From contig CAJNOJ010000185.1 of the NCBI GenBank assembly GCA_905250025.1, positions 140,971 to 204,970 of the forward strand: 64,000 bases of DNA, read 5' to 3'. This DNA comes from Adineta ricciae (taxonomy: Eukaryota > Rotifera > Eurotatoria > Adinetida > Adinetidae). Positions 42,239-52,827 of the stretch are shown in pieces (the first letter of the stretch is position 1; every line of letters starts with the position of its first letter). The translations under genes were made by a program, and so were the position numbers. The notes beneath the pieces were generated by a model that made no database searches, was not told the origin of the DNA, and saw only the letters and a program-made list of their open reading frames with translations.

Positions 42239-43705
42239 TTACAAACCTATTGAACATATACGTGATTGATCATTTGAACAAGTACGTAATTCAATATCAT
42301 CAATAGCAATATGAATTCCCATTTCTGCATTAATATTTGAAATCATTGAAAGAGTAACAGCAGATTCTGTTGCATTAAATGAAATACCAAATTTCATCCA
42401 TGTTACTTCTTTATTATTTGCCATATTACCAATATTAGCATAAACAAGATTTTTCTTTAATAAAATAGTTTCTACTTGAAAAATTAGATTTGCAAAAGAA
42501 TTATTTTGTTGTATTGTTAAGTTATTCACATTTGCTATATAAGCAGAAAATTCATAACATAAACCAATACAAAGATTAGTAACATTATATTTAAAAATTG
42601 TTGAATTTGTTTGATTAGTATTTATAATATACATGTATCCACCATTATCATATGGAGTATGATCCATTTGGAAAATAAACCAAGAAGAAAATGTGTTATT
42701 TAAAGAATTGATAAGAACATAATTGCCATTATTTGGTTTTTGTGTGTAATTAAATGTAAAATCTGTGATAAAACCAAAGATATTTGTTGTTGTATTCAAA
42801 ATTTGATCATAACCAGAACCAAATGTTATTAAAAATTTTGGTTGACAATAATTCATACAATTATTTGAACATTGATTTTTAGGTGCTAAAACAAAATCAA
42901 TAACAAGGTTTTTCATATATTTATCTCAAGAAAATCAATTTTTATACCACAAATATTATTATTACAATTTCCACTTATACAATCTGTGTTATTTTGACAT
43001 TTTTTATAATTACAACATTTTCTTTTTAAAGAACAAATACCTCCACAATCAACATCTGTTTCGTTTTCATCTTCATCCAAATCAATACAAGTAAAAGCTA
43101 AAATAAGAAAATAAATCTTTTTCTTTTTTAAATATTTTTCTTACGTAAACATATTCCATCAATACATAAATCACTTTGACAATCACTAGAAATGTTACAT
43201 TTTTGACCATTATCACATTTATTTCCTTGAGAACATGTTCCTCCACAATCTATGTCAGTTTCTTGTCGATCTTTATCTTTGTCTTTACAATATGAAGCTA
43301 AAAAACAATTGATTTTTTCAAAAAAAAACCAAAACCAAAGATTATGAATTTGAAAGAAATATTTACGTAAACAAATTTTTGTTATATTATGACAAAAAGC
43401 ACTTTTACAATCCGAATATTTGTCACATGTTGCACCAACTGAACATTTTCTTATTGTTGCACATTTTCCACCACAATCTTGATCTGTTTCTCCATCATTT
43501 TTTCTTCCATCATAACAAAAAGAATCTAATTAAAATTTAAAAAAATCTAATCTTTAACTTTTTCTCAACTTTTACTTTTTGTTGATTTAAGAAAATGAAA
43601 GAATAGTGAATCTGGATTAAAATCACAATCTGGTTGTAATTGTAAACGACATCTCGCATATGTATATGGATAATTCATATAAGATATTGGAATAATATGA
43701 CCTAA
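42239..43705 (-). CDS. Cys-rich (DxDCGG) repeat protein with Bacteroidetes-like C-terminal domain, 5' cut by gap
   Basis: Several exons run from the N gap to stop 42239. The first segment after the gap (HIIPISYMNYPYTYARCRL) could be the end of a CUB-like domain. At least three Cys-rich repeats follow, each in its own exon: GETDQDCGGKCATIRKC, ETDIDCGGTCSQGNKC and NETDVDCGGICSLKRKC, each ending in a C-x4-DC-x-S-x2-C-type block. The 215-aa C-terminal domain has LITFGSGYDQI, MDHTPYDNGGYMYIIN, LCIGLCYEFSAYIANV, VTWMKFGISF and IAIDDIELRTC. That pattern closely resembles a module of Bacteroidetes secreted surface proteins (DHTxNDxxGYM ... GLxxGxxYEFxAWxxN ... DDIxFRxC). The protein is probably extracellular. 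The 5' end, including any signal peptide, is lost in the gap. Confidence 0.7.
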
Positions 43706-43799
43706 NNNNNNNNNNNNNNNNNNNNNNNNNNNNNNNNNNNNNNNNNNNNNNNNNNNNNNNNNNNNNNNNNNNNNNNNNNNNNNNNNNNNNNNNNNNNNN
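43706..43799. other. Assembly gap (94 N)
   Basis: A run of unknown bases interrupts the 5' part of the Cys-rich gene. Its true length is unknown. Confidence 0.95.
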
Positions 43800-44836
43800 T
43801 TATTGAGATAACAGATTTGTTTTATTGTTGAAAATGATTTTCATAGGAAAACTTTCAATGACATGCGATATAATCAACTTTTTCTTCGAAAAAATTACAA
43901 TGAATGTTTTATTCTCTTATTTGTTCTTCAATTAACAAATCTTAATAGTTTTCTTCGTAAGATTTAGAAAAAAAATGAAAGAACAACATATTTGTAATTG
44001 TAATTGACATTTCCCATAACAATTTTAAAGATTTTTATGGATAAATTGGATGTGATGATCAAAATCTTCTGATATTGATACAAATTGTAAAAGAAATTCT
44101 TGATTGTTGATACATTACTTTTTGTTTTTATTATGAAAATTAATTTGAATTTATTAAATCTGATTCAATAAAAATCTATTTCACAATCTTATCATTCATT
44201 TGAGAATGTTTTATTCACGATGATACATGATGAAATGAAAATATTTCAATAAAACCTTCTTGTACATAGACTTGATTATAGAATTTCTTTAAAAACAAAA
44301 TGATTGCATTCGAAAACTACTCTACATTTATTGTTTTACTTAAAATACCATGTGCGGCGAAGAATAATCGCGATTACGTCGATTATTATCTTTATGGAAA
44401 ACTTTTCCTTATCGAAATTTACTACGAAAGGAATATCCAGAATTTCTATGGTTCTTCTCATGTTTTCTTTGTGTGATTTCTACCTATTATATTCGAAAAC
44501 GCTTTTATCTTCATAATTCCATTTAAACATCTCTTTAGATTTCCTAAAATGTATATTTTTATCCTTTTTATTGGATTCTTCATGACTTCTTTTAAGACGT
44601 TTCTCATTACCTTCTTTCTTTATTATTTGTGACACCTTCACTTTTTCTCATCGGATCGGATTGTTTATCATTATATTCATCATGTCAGTATCTTCACGTT
44701 TCTCACATGAATTCTCTTCTGTCATATTGTTGTGTTTTGTATTCATATCTTTATCTATAATCTTACATTTATACTTCTTATTATGATCGTTACTATTACT
44801 CTCACGAGATTTCTGATGACTAATTTCGCCTTGAAA
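43800..44836. other. Region right of the gap, no gene seen
   Basis: About 1 kb of AT-rich sequence. No exon of the Cys-rich gene is recognisable here, so its missing 5' exons are either inside the gap or the two sides are not truly adjacent. The ORF at 44304-44516 (+) is unsupported. Confidence 0.4.
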
Positions 44837-45190
44837 TCACTGGACTCTTTCTGATTTAGAAGTACTCTGTAGAGTCTGCCTTTTAGCAATGGGGTCAATC
44901 AGGTGATGAGTTTTAGTATTAACAGCAAGCATAATGTTGAAAGTTGAGCTTTTCTCAGAGTTAATATGTTTCTCAACAGCTTTGGTCGCTCCAAGAACAT
45001 AATCAATATTTTTCCCTGTAGCACTAAAAGCTTTGTTAATAGATGTTTTAGTGGATGGATTGTAAGTTTCACTATGGTTATGACTATCTGATTCAATTTC
45101 AGTTGATGCAAGAGTGTCATTGTCTACTTCAATTAATAGATTAACTGGTGGATTGAGATCAGTTTCAGCACCTTTAATTTCATGAACGAA
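44837..45190 (-). pseudogene. Orphan 117-codon open segment, gene fragment
   Basis: An open frame with protein-like composition runs from TTC at 45190 to TGA at 44837. It includes GAETDLNPPVNLLIEVDND, FSATGKNIDYVLGATKAVEK and MLAVNTKTHHLIDPIAKRQ. There is no ATG at its start, and a stop lies just upstream. It could be a last exon whose upstream exons are not found, or a decayed copy of a gene. No family was recognised. Confidence 0.35.
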
Positions 45191-46376
45191 TCATCGATTA
45201 TTACCATCGATTCGATCACTTATTGGAAAGAATAGACTTATTTTGATTGATATTTTTACAGCAGCAAAATGACAATATTCGAACCTAATCCAGAAAACGT
45301 TTATTTTTCAGTGAATTTTCTCTTTTGAAAATATTTTCTTACAAGAAATAATGTTAAAAAGAAGAATAGTTTCATTGTGTAAAGAACAATTTCAAAAATT
45401 TCTCCTCTATTATATTCTATTTTAATTAATAGAAAACAGATATTATTTAAAAGTACTATTGGATGTATCTAGTTATGCTAAGAGATGAAATAATTCAAAT
45501 CAAATGTTGAATACAATAAGAAAAACATGTTTTTTTGTCGATATTTCTTCCTCTTTCTATTTCACTGTCAAATCAACAAGTTGTTCTTCATTAATCAAAT
45601 TCAAATATACATCTTATATCTTTAAAAGTCAAAATTGTATTCTTCACTAGAATTCAATAACCAATGAAACACCAAGAAACAACTGATCAATGAAAAGTCT
45701 CTTGTTTTCATTTGCTAATAGAAAATCGAACTTTTCTTTTAAATTAATTTTAATATCGAATCATGATTATAGCCATATGTTAAAGTCGATCTATCAAATT
45801 GAATTTGAATTTCATCTATGTTTTTGTGTTTATAGTAATGTTCAACAACCATACAGTAGAAATGTACATATAGAGAAATGAAATTTGTTTTAAATTGTAT
45901 TTGAGTTTCTAGACGCAATAATATAATTTCAACTTCTTTCAAATAGAAGTTTAATTTCATTCATATCTTGAACTATTGAGATTTTATTCATTTTTACTCC
46001 AGAAAATTCGTAAATTCTCAGAAAACAGCTCAAGACTTTATCCAAATTCATAGTAAATAAAACAATCGACAACTATATCTTGATCTTACACATTCTCAAA
46101 GAGTAAAAAGTTTTAATTAAAAATTAAAACAAAATCTTTAGTACTGAGGAAATATTTGACTTTGATAAATGCTTGAAGCACTGTTTATGATGATTCTGTC
46201 AAAAAAAGAGAAAATGAAATGATAAAAATAAAGACTAAGACAAAGATTACACTACATATTTTGACAAATCTCTTAATAAAAGATATTCTTACATAGTAGA
46301 CGAACTAATTATAATATTAATACAATGTATATAAATGTTAGTTTTTAAATACCAAAATCATTAATAAAGAAACACA
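45191..46376. other. Intergenic upstream of GPCR
   Basis: About 1.2 kb, extremely AT-rich. Small ORFs near 45690-45960 on both strands are noise. TATATAAATG at about 46327-46336 may be a TATA element for the GPCR at 46377. Confidence 0.4.
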
Positions 46377-47339
46377 ATGTCGGATATTTTAGGAGAAATT
46401 TCAGTAAAACTTGCTCAAATTCTTTTACCAATGATAATATTTGTTGGTGTATCTGGAAATATTTTGAATATAATTATCTTAACTCGAGCAAATCTACGAA
46501 ATCACGCCTGTTCAAAATATTTCTTAGCACTTGCTTCAAATAATCTTCTTTATTCATTATTTATCATCCAATATTTCTTATCCAATGGATTTTCTATTGA
46601 TGGTCAAACAATATCAAATATTTCCTGTAAAATTCTTCAATATATTGGTAGTGCATGTCCATTTCTTTCACCATATTTTATTGTCTTAGCTTCAATTGAT
46701 CGATTTTTTGCCAGTTCATCAAATGTAAATATACGTTCAATTAGTAATGTAACAAATGCAACAAAATCAATAATATTTATTGTAATTTGTACATTATTAT
46801 TTTTTATAAATACTCTTGTTTTAAATGAATATCGTGATGATGGATATGGATGTGCCATTCGTCCTGAAACTTTGTACAATCAAATATTTTATATTCTACA
46901 AATTATTCTATTTGCTGCTATTCCTCCTATTCTAATGATATTCTTTGGTTTATTAACAATTTATAATACAACACAATTACAAGTGAACATTCAAGTAACT
47001 ATTCGACATCGTCGAACAGAAGGTCAATTAGCACGAATGCTTTTTCTTCAAGTTACTATTTATATTCTATTGAATATGCCTATGTGTATTATGTATTTAA
47101 TGTTAACATTACCAGTTGGTTATATTCCAACACAGGAATTTTTCTTTGTTTTATCAATAAGTTCGATTTTATTTAATTTTTCATTTGCAACAACATTTTT
47201 CTTATATATTCTTACGGCACGAGTTTATCGTGAAGAATTATTTCGTTTGATTTCGAAAGTTTTTCATTATAGACGTGCAAATCAAGTTCAACCAATGTCA
47301 ACAACACGTCATCCGGAGGTAACACGTCATAGAAACTAA
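46377..47339 (+). CDS. Rhodopsin-like (class A) G-protein-coupled receptor, intronless
   Basis: A single exon of 320 aa with seven hydrophobic segments. TM1 carries the GN motif (GVSGNILNIIILTR). A Cys at the start of TM3 (NISCKILQYIG) and another in the second extracellular loop (DGYGCAIRPE) form the usual disulfide pair. TM3 ends ASIDRFFAS, so the DRY motif is DRF. TM7 ends ATTFFLYILTARVYREEL and lacks a normal NPxxY. The C-terminal tail is basic. It resembles the lineage-expanded peptide-receptor-like GPCRs of invertebrates. The ligand is unknown. A plasma-membrane location is expected. Confidence 0.85.
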   Translation: MSDILGEISVKLAQILLPMIIFVGVSGNILNIIILTRANLRNHACSKYFLALASNNLLYSLFIIQYFLSNGFSIDGQTISNISCKILQYIGSACPFLSPYFIVLASIDRFFASSSNVNIRSISNVTNATKSIIFIVICTLLFFINTLVLNEYRDDGYGCAIRPETLYNQIFYILQIILFAAIPPILMIFFGLLTIYNTTQLQVNIQVTIRHRRTEGQLARMLFLQVTIYILLNMPMCIMYLMLTLPVGYIPTQEFFFVLSISSILFNFSFATTFFLYILTARVYREELFRLISKVFHYRRANQVQPMSTTRHPEVTRHRN

Positions 47340-48068
47340 TTAATGAATTTTTTTTCAACATTTTTATGTTATTAATGTTGTTTGTCTGTTTTGTATCTTT
47401 TGTTAATTATCTTAGAAAATACAAAAGAATTCTTGTAAGATAATTTATTTTAAAAGAAAATGTAGGAGAAAAAGATTTACACTAAAATCTGATTAAATTC
47501 CGAATATTTGACTGATTTACTAAAAATATATTCATAAATACAATGAAGAAAATGATGAGAGATTTTGAACAGTGATATTATACGATCATCGTATATGAAT
47601 TATGACTCGACAATACTATATTAAACAAAAGTTTGTGTAAAACTTCAAAATATTCTCAATGAATATACGTCAGTAACATCCGTATAAAATAAACGAATGT
47701 GTCATTGACAGGTCTATCTTTACGATAATGAGAATAATAATGAACTCATCTAGAAAGATTTTTTTAACAGTTCTTTATACATAATATTCACAAAATACCT
47801 GGATAAAGGATTAAGATGTGGATTTTAAAATATCGGCAGCTACCGCACTCTACACAAATTTCGTGAGTCAATACAAGTATTATTTGCTCTTTTGTCAACC
47901 ACAGAAACAGAACACGATGACGCCAATATGTTGAAGAAAAGGGGACGGAAAAATCCGATGTCACTTTGTTTGCATATAGCGATTATTTCATAACAACATT
48001 TCTTCATACTTCTGTTTGTATCAATACACAAATACATTTTCAAACCTTCGTCGATTGTTAATCTATCC
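47340..48068. other. Intergenic
   Basis: About 730 bp. The minus-strand ORF at 47840-48070 overlaps the next gene's start and has no support. No other feature seen. Confidence 0.4.
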
Positions 48069-49755
48069 ATGGCTTCATCGGACGATTTCTTCTTTTCAAC
48101 AGGAGTTGATAATCATAATCCTCCATCATGTATGATTAACTTGAAAGATTTGATCATTTCAATGATGATTTCGTTCATTTAGATGGTGATTCAACTGTTC
48201 TCGATGAATTTTTAAATGAAATGCGATCAATAAGTAAATGAAATTTTCATACATGTTCAAAAAACTCTTCTTAATCAAACTCGTTTTTAGATCCTGACAA
48301 TGTCGATATAACGTCGATTGATACAAATCAACTTGATTCCATGTACAATGAATTATGCGATGGTAAAATAAACACAAAAGTTTGTTTTCATATCATTCGA
48401 TTAAATTCATAATTCAGGTCAAAGTGGAAGCATAGAAATGCATGGAATACCATCATCTTTACACAATCAATTCGATTCTCTTCAAATAAATGAAGAAAAT
48501 CGAACGATAAATTCTATTCCATCACTTACTAATGATAATCAAGTGATTCAAACAAATGAAAAACAAATTGATGGTATAATATTTTAAAAAGAAAGAAAAT
48601 CTTTCTATTCTTCTATTTAAATGATTTATTCAGGTTTAACTCAAGCAATGGCACAATTATTTGATGAAGATTTTCCGAGTTCATCCGAAACATCGACAAC
48701 TTTATCAGAAAACCCAGTTGTCAAATCGGTTTGTTATTTCATATAAAACGCAAATTTATGCAAATTTCTTTTTCTAGAATTTCAATGTTCGCTCAAATTT
48801 GGTTAACTCTACTGAAATAATCGTAACAAATCAAATCTTACAATTTCGTACATCACCATTTTTGAGTCAACGAGTTCGATATGCGAGTGATCATAACATA
48901 TTTTTCCGTTATATCTCAGCACCAGAGAACAATCGTATTAGTTTTCATGTAAAGACATTTCTTTATTTAAATTTCATTCTATTTTCATTTTTTCCCCAGG
49001 CACTTCAACTTCGTGATCGCTTACCACCGGATGTTTCTGTCGTAATGCGTGTTACTCGCACTACAAATCCATATGAATCGGTGAAAATCTGTCACCCTTA
49101 TCCTTTGTGGGTCAAAGATCCAAAGGCACAAGTTCATCAAGGTTCATTATTACTTGACGTCACTACAGAAATACGAAATAATGACGAAATTAGGTGAATA
49201 TATTAATTAGTTAATAAAGACAGAATCTTATTAAGTTATTTTTTTTTAGTTTTGAAAATTTAATGATGGAACGATTAACACAAGGTCTATTAAAGAGAAT
49301 GACTCAATGGCCAATCTTTACACCGAATCAACTTGACTACAATAGTAAGAACAGCACAAATCTATTGTCTTACTTATTTTAAATAACTTTTTAGATTTTC
49401 ATCAATCCGGTACAACGGATTCAAAAATTCTCGTTGAAAAATACGATCTACGTCATAGTATTTTGCACTTTCAAATCTTTTTTGTTGATACAAATCACGT
49501 GGCCTATCCAACTGATTTGTTATGTGAAACAGATTCGATATTCGAATATGAAGGTAAAATCTAAATTTACCCGCACATTTAATCATAAATCTTTTTTCAG
49601 AGAAGGATCGATTGGAAATTCCCAACTATTTACCGACTACACGACGACGTCAACCCAAACGATTACAACCACAAACATCACGCAAAGTAAATTGAAGTTT
49701 ATAACCGCAGAAAATTCCAAATATCTTTTCATATTTTTAGAAACGAGCCAACTGA
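48069..49755 (+). CDS. Probable transcription factor (Rel/p53-like beta-sandwich suspected)
   Basis: About eleven short exons join in phase from ATG 48069 (MASSDDFFFSTGVDNHN) to a TGA at 49753-49755. The N-terminal 120 residues are acidic and Asn/Ser-rich, like an activation domain. The middle is compact: RVRYASDHNIFFRYISAPEN, LPPDVSVVMRVTRTTNPYES, VKICHPYP, and later YDLRHSILHFQIFFVD and CETDSIFEYE. The order FRY..., VKIC..., DLRxxxLxFQxFF, then an SDxI-type block is reminiscent of a Rel-homology N-domain. LPPDVSVVMRV also recalls the p53 LPPGTxVRAM segment. The C-terminus is strongly basic (TRRRQPKRL, SRKKRAN), consistent with nuclear import. The gene model is good; the family is tentative. 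Confidence 0.5.
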
Positions 49756-50109
49756 AGGGGCTCATCCGCCAAGAAAACATTACAATGCGTATAAACAAGT
49801 GACTGATTTCAAATCGTTTTAGTCAAGAATGAATAAATGAATATTCTCCGAGTGATTTTTATTCCCTCTTGTTTTGTTATCTTTTTTAAACAAGAAATAA
49901 ACTTATTTATCGTATAACGTTCCGAAAGATGTCACTAATCATTGATAAACATAAGTGAATGTCTCACATATCTGTTGTCGTCGATTAATCCATAAAGTAC
50001 CCAATGAGAAAAAAGCTTTGGTCATATTTTACAGTTGAATTCCTATTATCGAAAAAGAAAGATAAATATGAAATCGAAGAAATATTTGTTACATTCTTCT
50101 CTAATTTAG
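49756..50109. other. Short intergenic region
   Basis: About 350 bp between same-strand genes, with an AATAAA-like signal near 49829-49846. An acceptor-like CTAATTTAG lies immediately before the ATG at 50110, as expected for a trans-spliced or 5'-UTR-spliced mRNA. Confidence 0.4.
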
Positions 50110-51409
50110 ATGAGTTCGATTCATACATTAAAACGGCAATGTCAATGGTGTTCTCAGAACATTTATGATTTAACAAAGTCACTCAATTGTCCACATATTA
50201 TTTGTAATCAATGTCTTTTAATCGACACAGGGTGTCAGTCGACTTGTCCATTATGTTGGTATGAAAATGCCGGACAGTATGTTTTAAATTATCGTATTTG
50301 TTCAGGTAAATTGACGAGAATTGTGAAGAAATTTTTTGTCGAAAATCGTTGTTAGTTTGTTGTAGTGATATTAATTCTAGTGATCGAATTCCAAAATGTA
50401 TTGGAAAACATCATTATTGTTTTAAGTGCATTCCCGAAGGTTGTATTTTGTGTCAATTCCAACTAATAAAACATTTCAATCAAGTGAAATTTCGTGATAT
50501 GCCAGTACATGATCAACATATTCTGTTTACGTGTCAAATCTGGCAAAAGAAATTCGAAGAAATTCAAGAAAAATTGAAAAATATTGCCACATCGTCTTTT
50601 TCTAATAATATTATTCACAATGCACAACAAGAACAATCACTAATGAATTCAGGTAAGAGAGTCATTGTGAATCTGTTCTGATGAAAATCTTTGAAGAACT
50701 TACAAATGAAGAACTGGGTGATTGTATGATTTGTCTTGATCAGTTAAAATCTTCTCCTTCATGTCGACTCGACACTTGTGGTCATTCATTTCATCAATCT
50801 TGTATTGATAAATGGTTCGAATCAAATGGAAAACAATCTTGTCCAAGTTGTGGACATGTTTATGGAATTACCAAAGGTTTGACAAATTAAAAAAACTGTT
50901 CATCAACTTTCTGTTTCGTCTTTTTCAGGACCTCAACCTGCCAACGGTCGTATGATAGTTCGACTTATTCAAACAATCCTCCCTGGATACGAAACTTATC
51001 ATTACGAATCTAATGAAGGTCCAACCATTGAAATCACGTATTCATTTTCTGATGGAATTCAAGGTCCATTGAATCCAAATCCTGGTGCACCATATAGTGG
51101 AACAGTACGAAAAGCATATTTACCAAATACCAAGGAAGGACAAGAAATTTTAAGTTTACTACGTCAAGCTTTCAACGATCAACATATTTTCACAATTGGA
51201 AAATCAATCACTACTGGAATGGATAATGTGATCACATGGAATGATATTCATCATAAAACGAGTATTTACGGAGGAGTTGATCGGTAAATTTTTGACAATA
51301 AATTAATGTATTTAAAAAAGAAAAAGACTTTTTATTTAGTTTTGGTTATCCAGATTCGACTTATCTGTATCGTGTTCGTCAGGAACTTGCTGATAAAGGA
51401 TATAAATAA
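50110..51409 (+). CDS. Deltex-family E3 ubiquitin ligase with several zinc modules
   Basis: Five exons (50110-50305, 50356-50652, 50697-50876, 50929-51283, 51340-51409) join in phase to 365 aa. The N-terminal Cys-rich module (CQWCSQNIYDL...CPHIICNQC...CPLC) is RING-like. A second Cys/His cluster follows (SVCCSDIN...CIGKHHYCFKC...CILC). Residues about 175-225 are a RING-H2 (CMICLDQL...CGHSFHQSCIDKW...CPSCG). The C-terminal Deltex domain has ITYSFSDGIQGPLNPNPGAP, GTVRKAYLPNTKEGQE, WNDIHHKTSIYGG and FGYPDSTYLYRVRQELADKG. Deltex proteins ubiquitinate proteins, and also ADP-ribose or nucleic acid, and act in Notch and DNA-damage signalling. Most similar in layout to DTX3/DTX3L, with extra zinc modules. 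A Notch-type WWE domain is absent. Confidence 0.92.
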
Positions 51410-51486
51410 AAGAAATTTGATTTGTTGTTTTAGTCGAATATTTTTTTGTAAATAAAACTTTTTTTTTCGAATAATTTCAGATAAAC

Positions 51487-52699
51487 ATGGCATCGTCATA
51501 TTGGAAAAGTTCACAATTTGACCAATGGTTATTCGATCGTCAAGAATTGTTATCTGTTCGTTTACGTGACATTGCATCGTGGCCAACAAATCCAAATTCT
51601 TCTTCAATCACAGAAGATGATTATTTGAAAATCTTAATTTTCTATTCAAATATCATTCAAAACATTGGAGAACAATATAAAGTTCGTCAACAGGTCATTG
51701 CAACAGGAATTGTTTATTTAAAACGATTCTATGCTCGATATCCATTGAAGAGTATTGATCCTTGGCTTCTTTGTCCAACTTGTTTATTTCTTGCAGCAAA
51801 AGTCGAAGAATTTTCAACATTAAGTCATCCAAGAGTTTGTAATGCCGCTGCAACGACTTACAAAAAATATGCTCATCTACTTGGTAAGTCACAAATTCCA
51901 AGTCTAAGATATAAAAATATCGTTTTTCTTCGAAAATCTAGGTGGTCCAAATGAATATCCTTATCAAATCAAACATATTCTCGAATGTGAATTCTATTTA
52001 CTTGAAATAATGGATTGTTGTTTAATTGTTTATCATCCATATCGTTCCTTAGACATGTACACACGAGAATTTCAAGTCGATCAACAATTATTCGAAGCTG
52101 CATGGCGTATCATCAATGATTCATTAAAAACCGATGCACCATTATTATATCCTCCATATGAAATCGCTTTAGNTGAATATCCTTATCAAATCAAACATAT
52201 TCTCGAATGTGAATTCTATTTACTTGAAATAATGGATTGTTGTTTAATTGTTTATCATCCCTATCGTTCCTTGGACATGTACACACGAGAATTTCAAGTC
52301 GATCAACAATTATTCGAAGCTGCATGGCGTATCATCAATGATTCATTAAAAACCGATGCACCATTATTATATCCTCCATATGAAATCGCTTTAGCTTGTT
52401 TGTTACTTGCCGCGACATATCGCGATAAAATGCCTCTGTTAAAACAATATATGATCGATGCTCAAATCGATGTGGAAAGAGTTTATGAAGTTGTTAAACA
52501 TTTACTTAAATATTATGAGTTAATGACAAGTTACGACGCTGATGTTCCGAATGAAGGAAAACAAATCAAAGAGATTTTATCCAAAATTCCCAAACCAAAG
52601 GTTCTCTCCAATGATTCAGCACAATCAAATGATCAAACAGCAACGTCAACACAGCAAAACTCAGCGAATACGAATAATAATAACAATAATAATCAATAA
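51487..52699 (+). CDS. CCNC: Cyclin C (Mediator kinase module)
   Basis: Exon 1 (51487-51883) starts MASSYWKSSQFDQWLFDRQE, close to the MAGNFWQSSHYLQWILDKQ start of animal cyclin C. QQVIATGIVYLKRFYARYPL, DPWLLCPTCLFLAAKVEEF, then HILECEFYLLEIMDCCLIVY and EILSKIPKPK follow. The tail is Asn/Gln/Ser-rich. Cyclin C pairs with CDK8/19 in the nuclear Mediator complex. The assembled second exon contains a false 221-bp duplication around the N at 52173; repeat plus N is 222 bp and stays in frame, so the raw ORF shows the HILECEFYL block twice. AATAATTTCAG precedes the ATG by 6 nt, 77 bp after the Deltex gene stop. Confidence 0.95.
51952..52394. repeat. 221-bp direct duplication around a single N in cyclin C (assembly artefact)
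   Basis: Bases 51952-52172 and 52174-52394 are the same sequence with two visible substitutions, separated by the N at 52173. They look like two haplotype copies placed in tandem. Confidence 0.9.
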
Positions 52700-52827
52700 A
52701 TAAAAAAGACGAAGTCATTCTTTTTTTTTCTGTTTAATAGAATAAAATGTTCGTGTAAATATTGTATAAATCCATTTACTTTAGATTAAAAAAGGCAAAT
52801 TATTGATTTTTTCGATTCAATGTTGTT

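Noticed and set aside
48069..49755. Call as a genuine p53-family member
   Set aside because: Only one short segment (LPPDVSVVMRV) resembles p53. The zinc-binding and RRP-type DNA-contact segments are missing, so the call is left as tentative Rel/p53-like.
52174..52394. Internal repeat inside the cyclin C protein
   Set aside because: Explained by the 221-bp assembly duplication around the single N, not by a real domain duplication.
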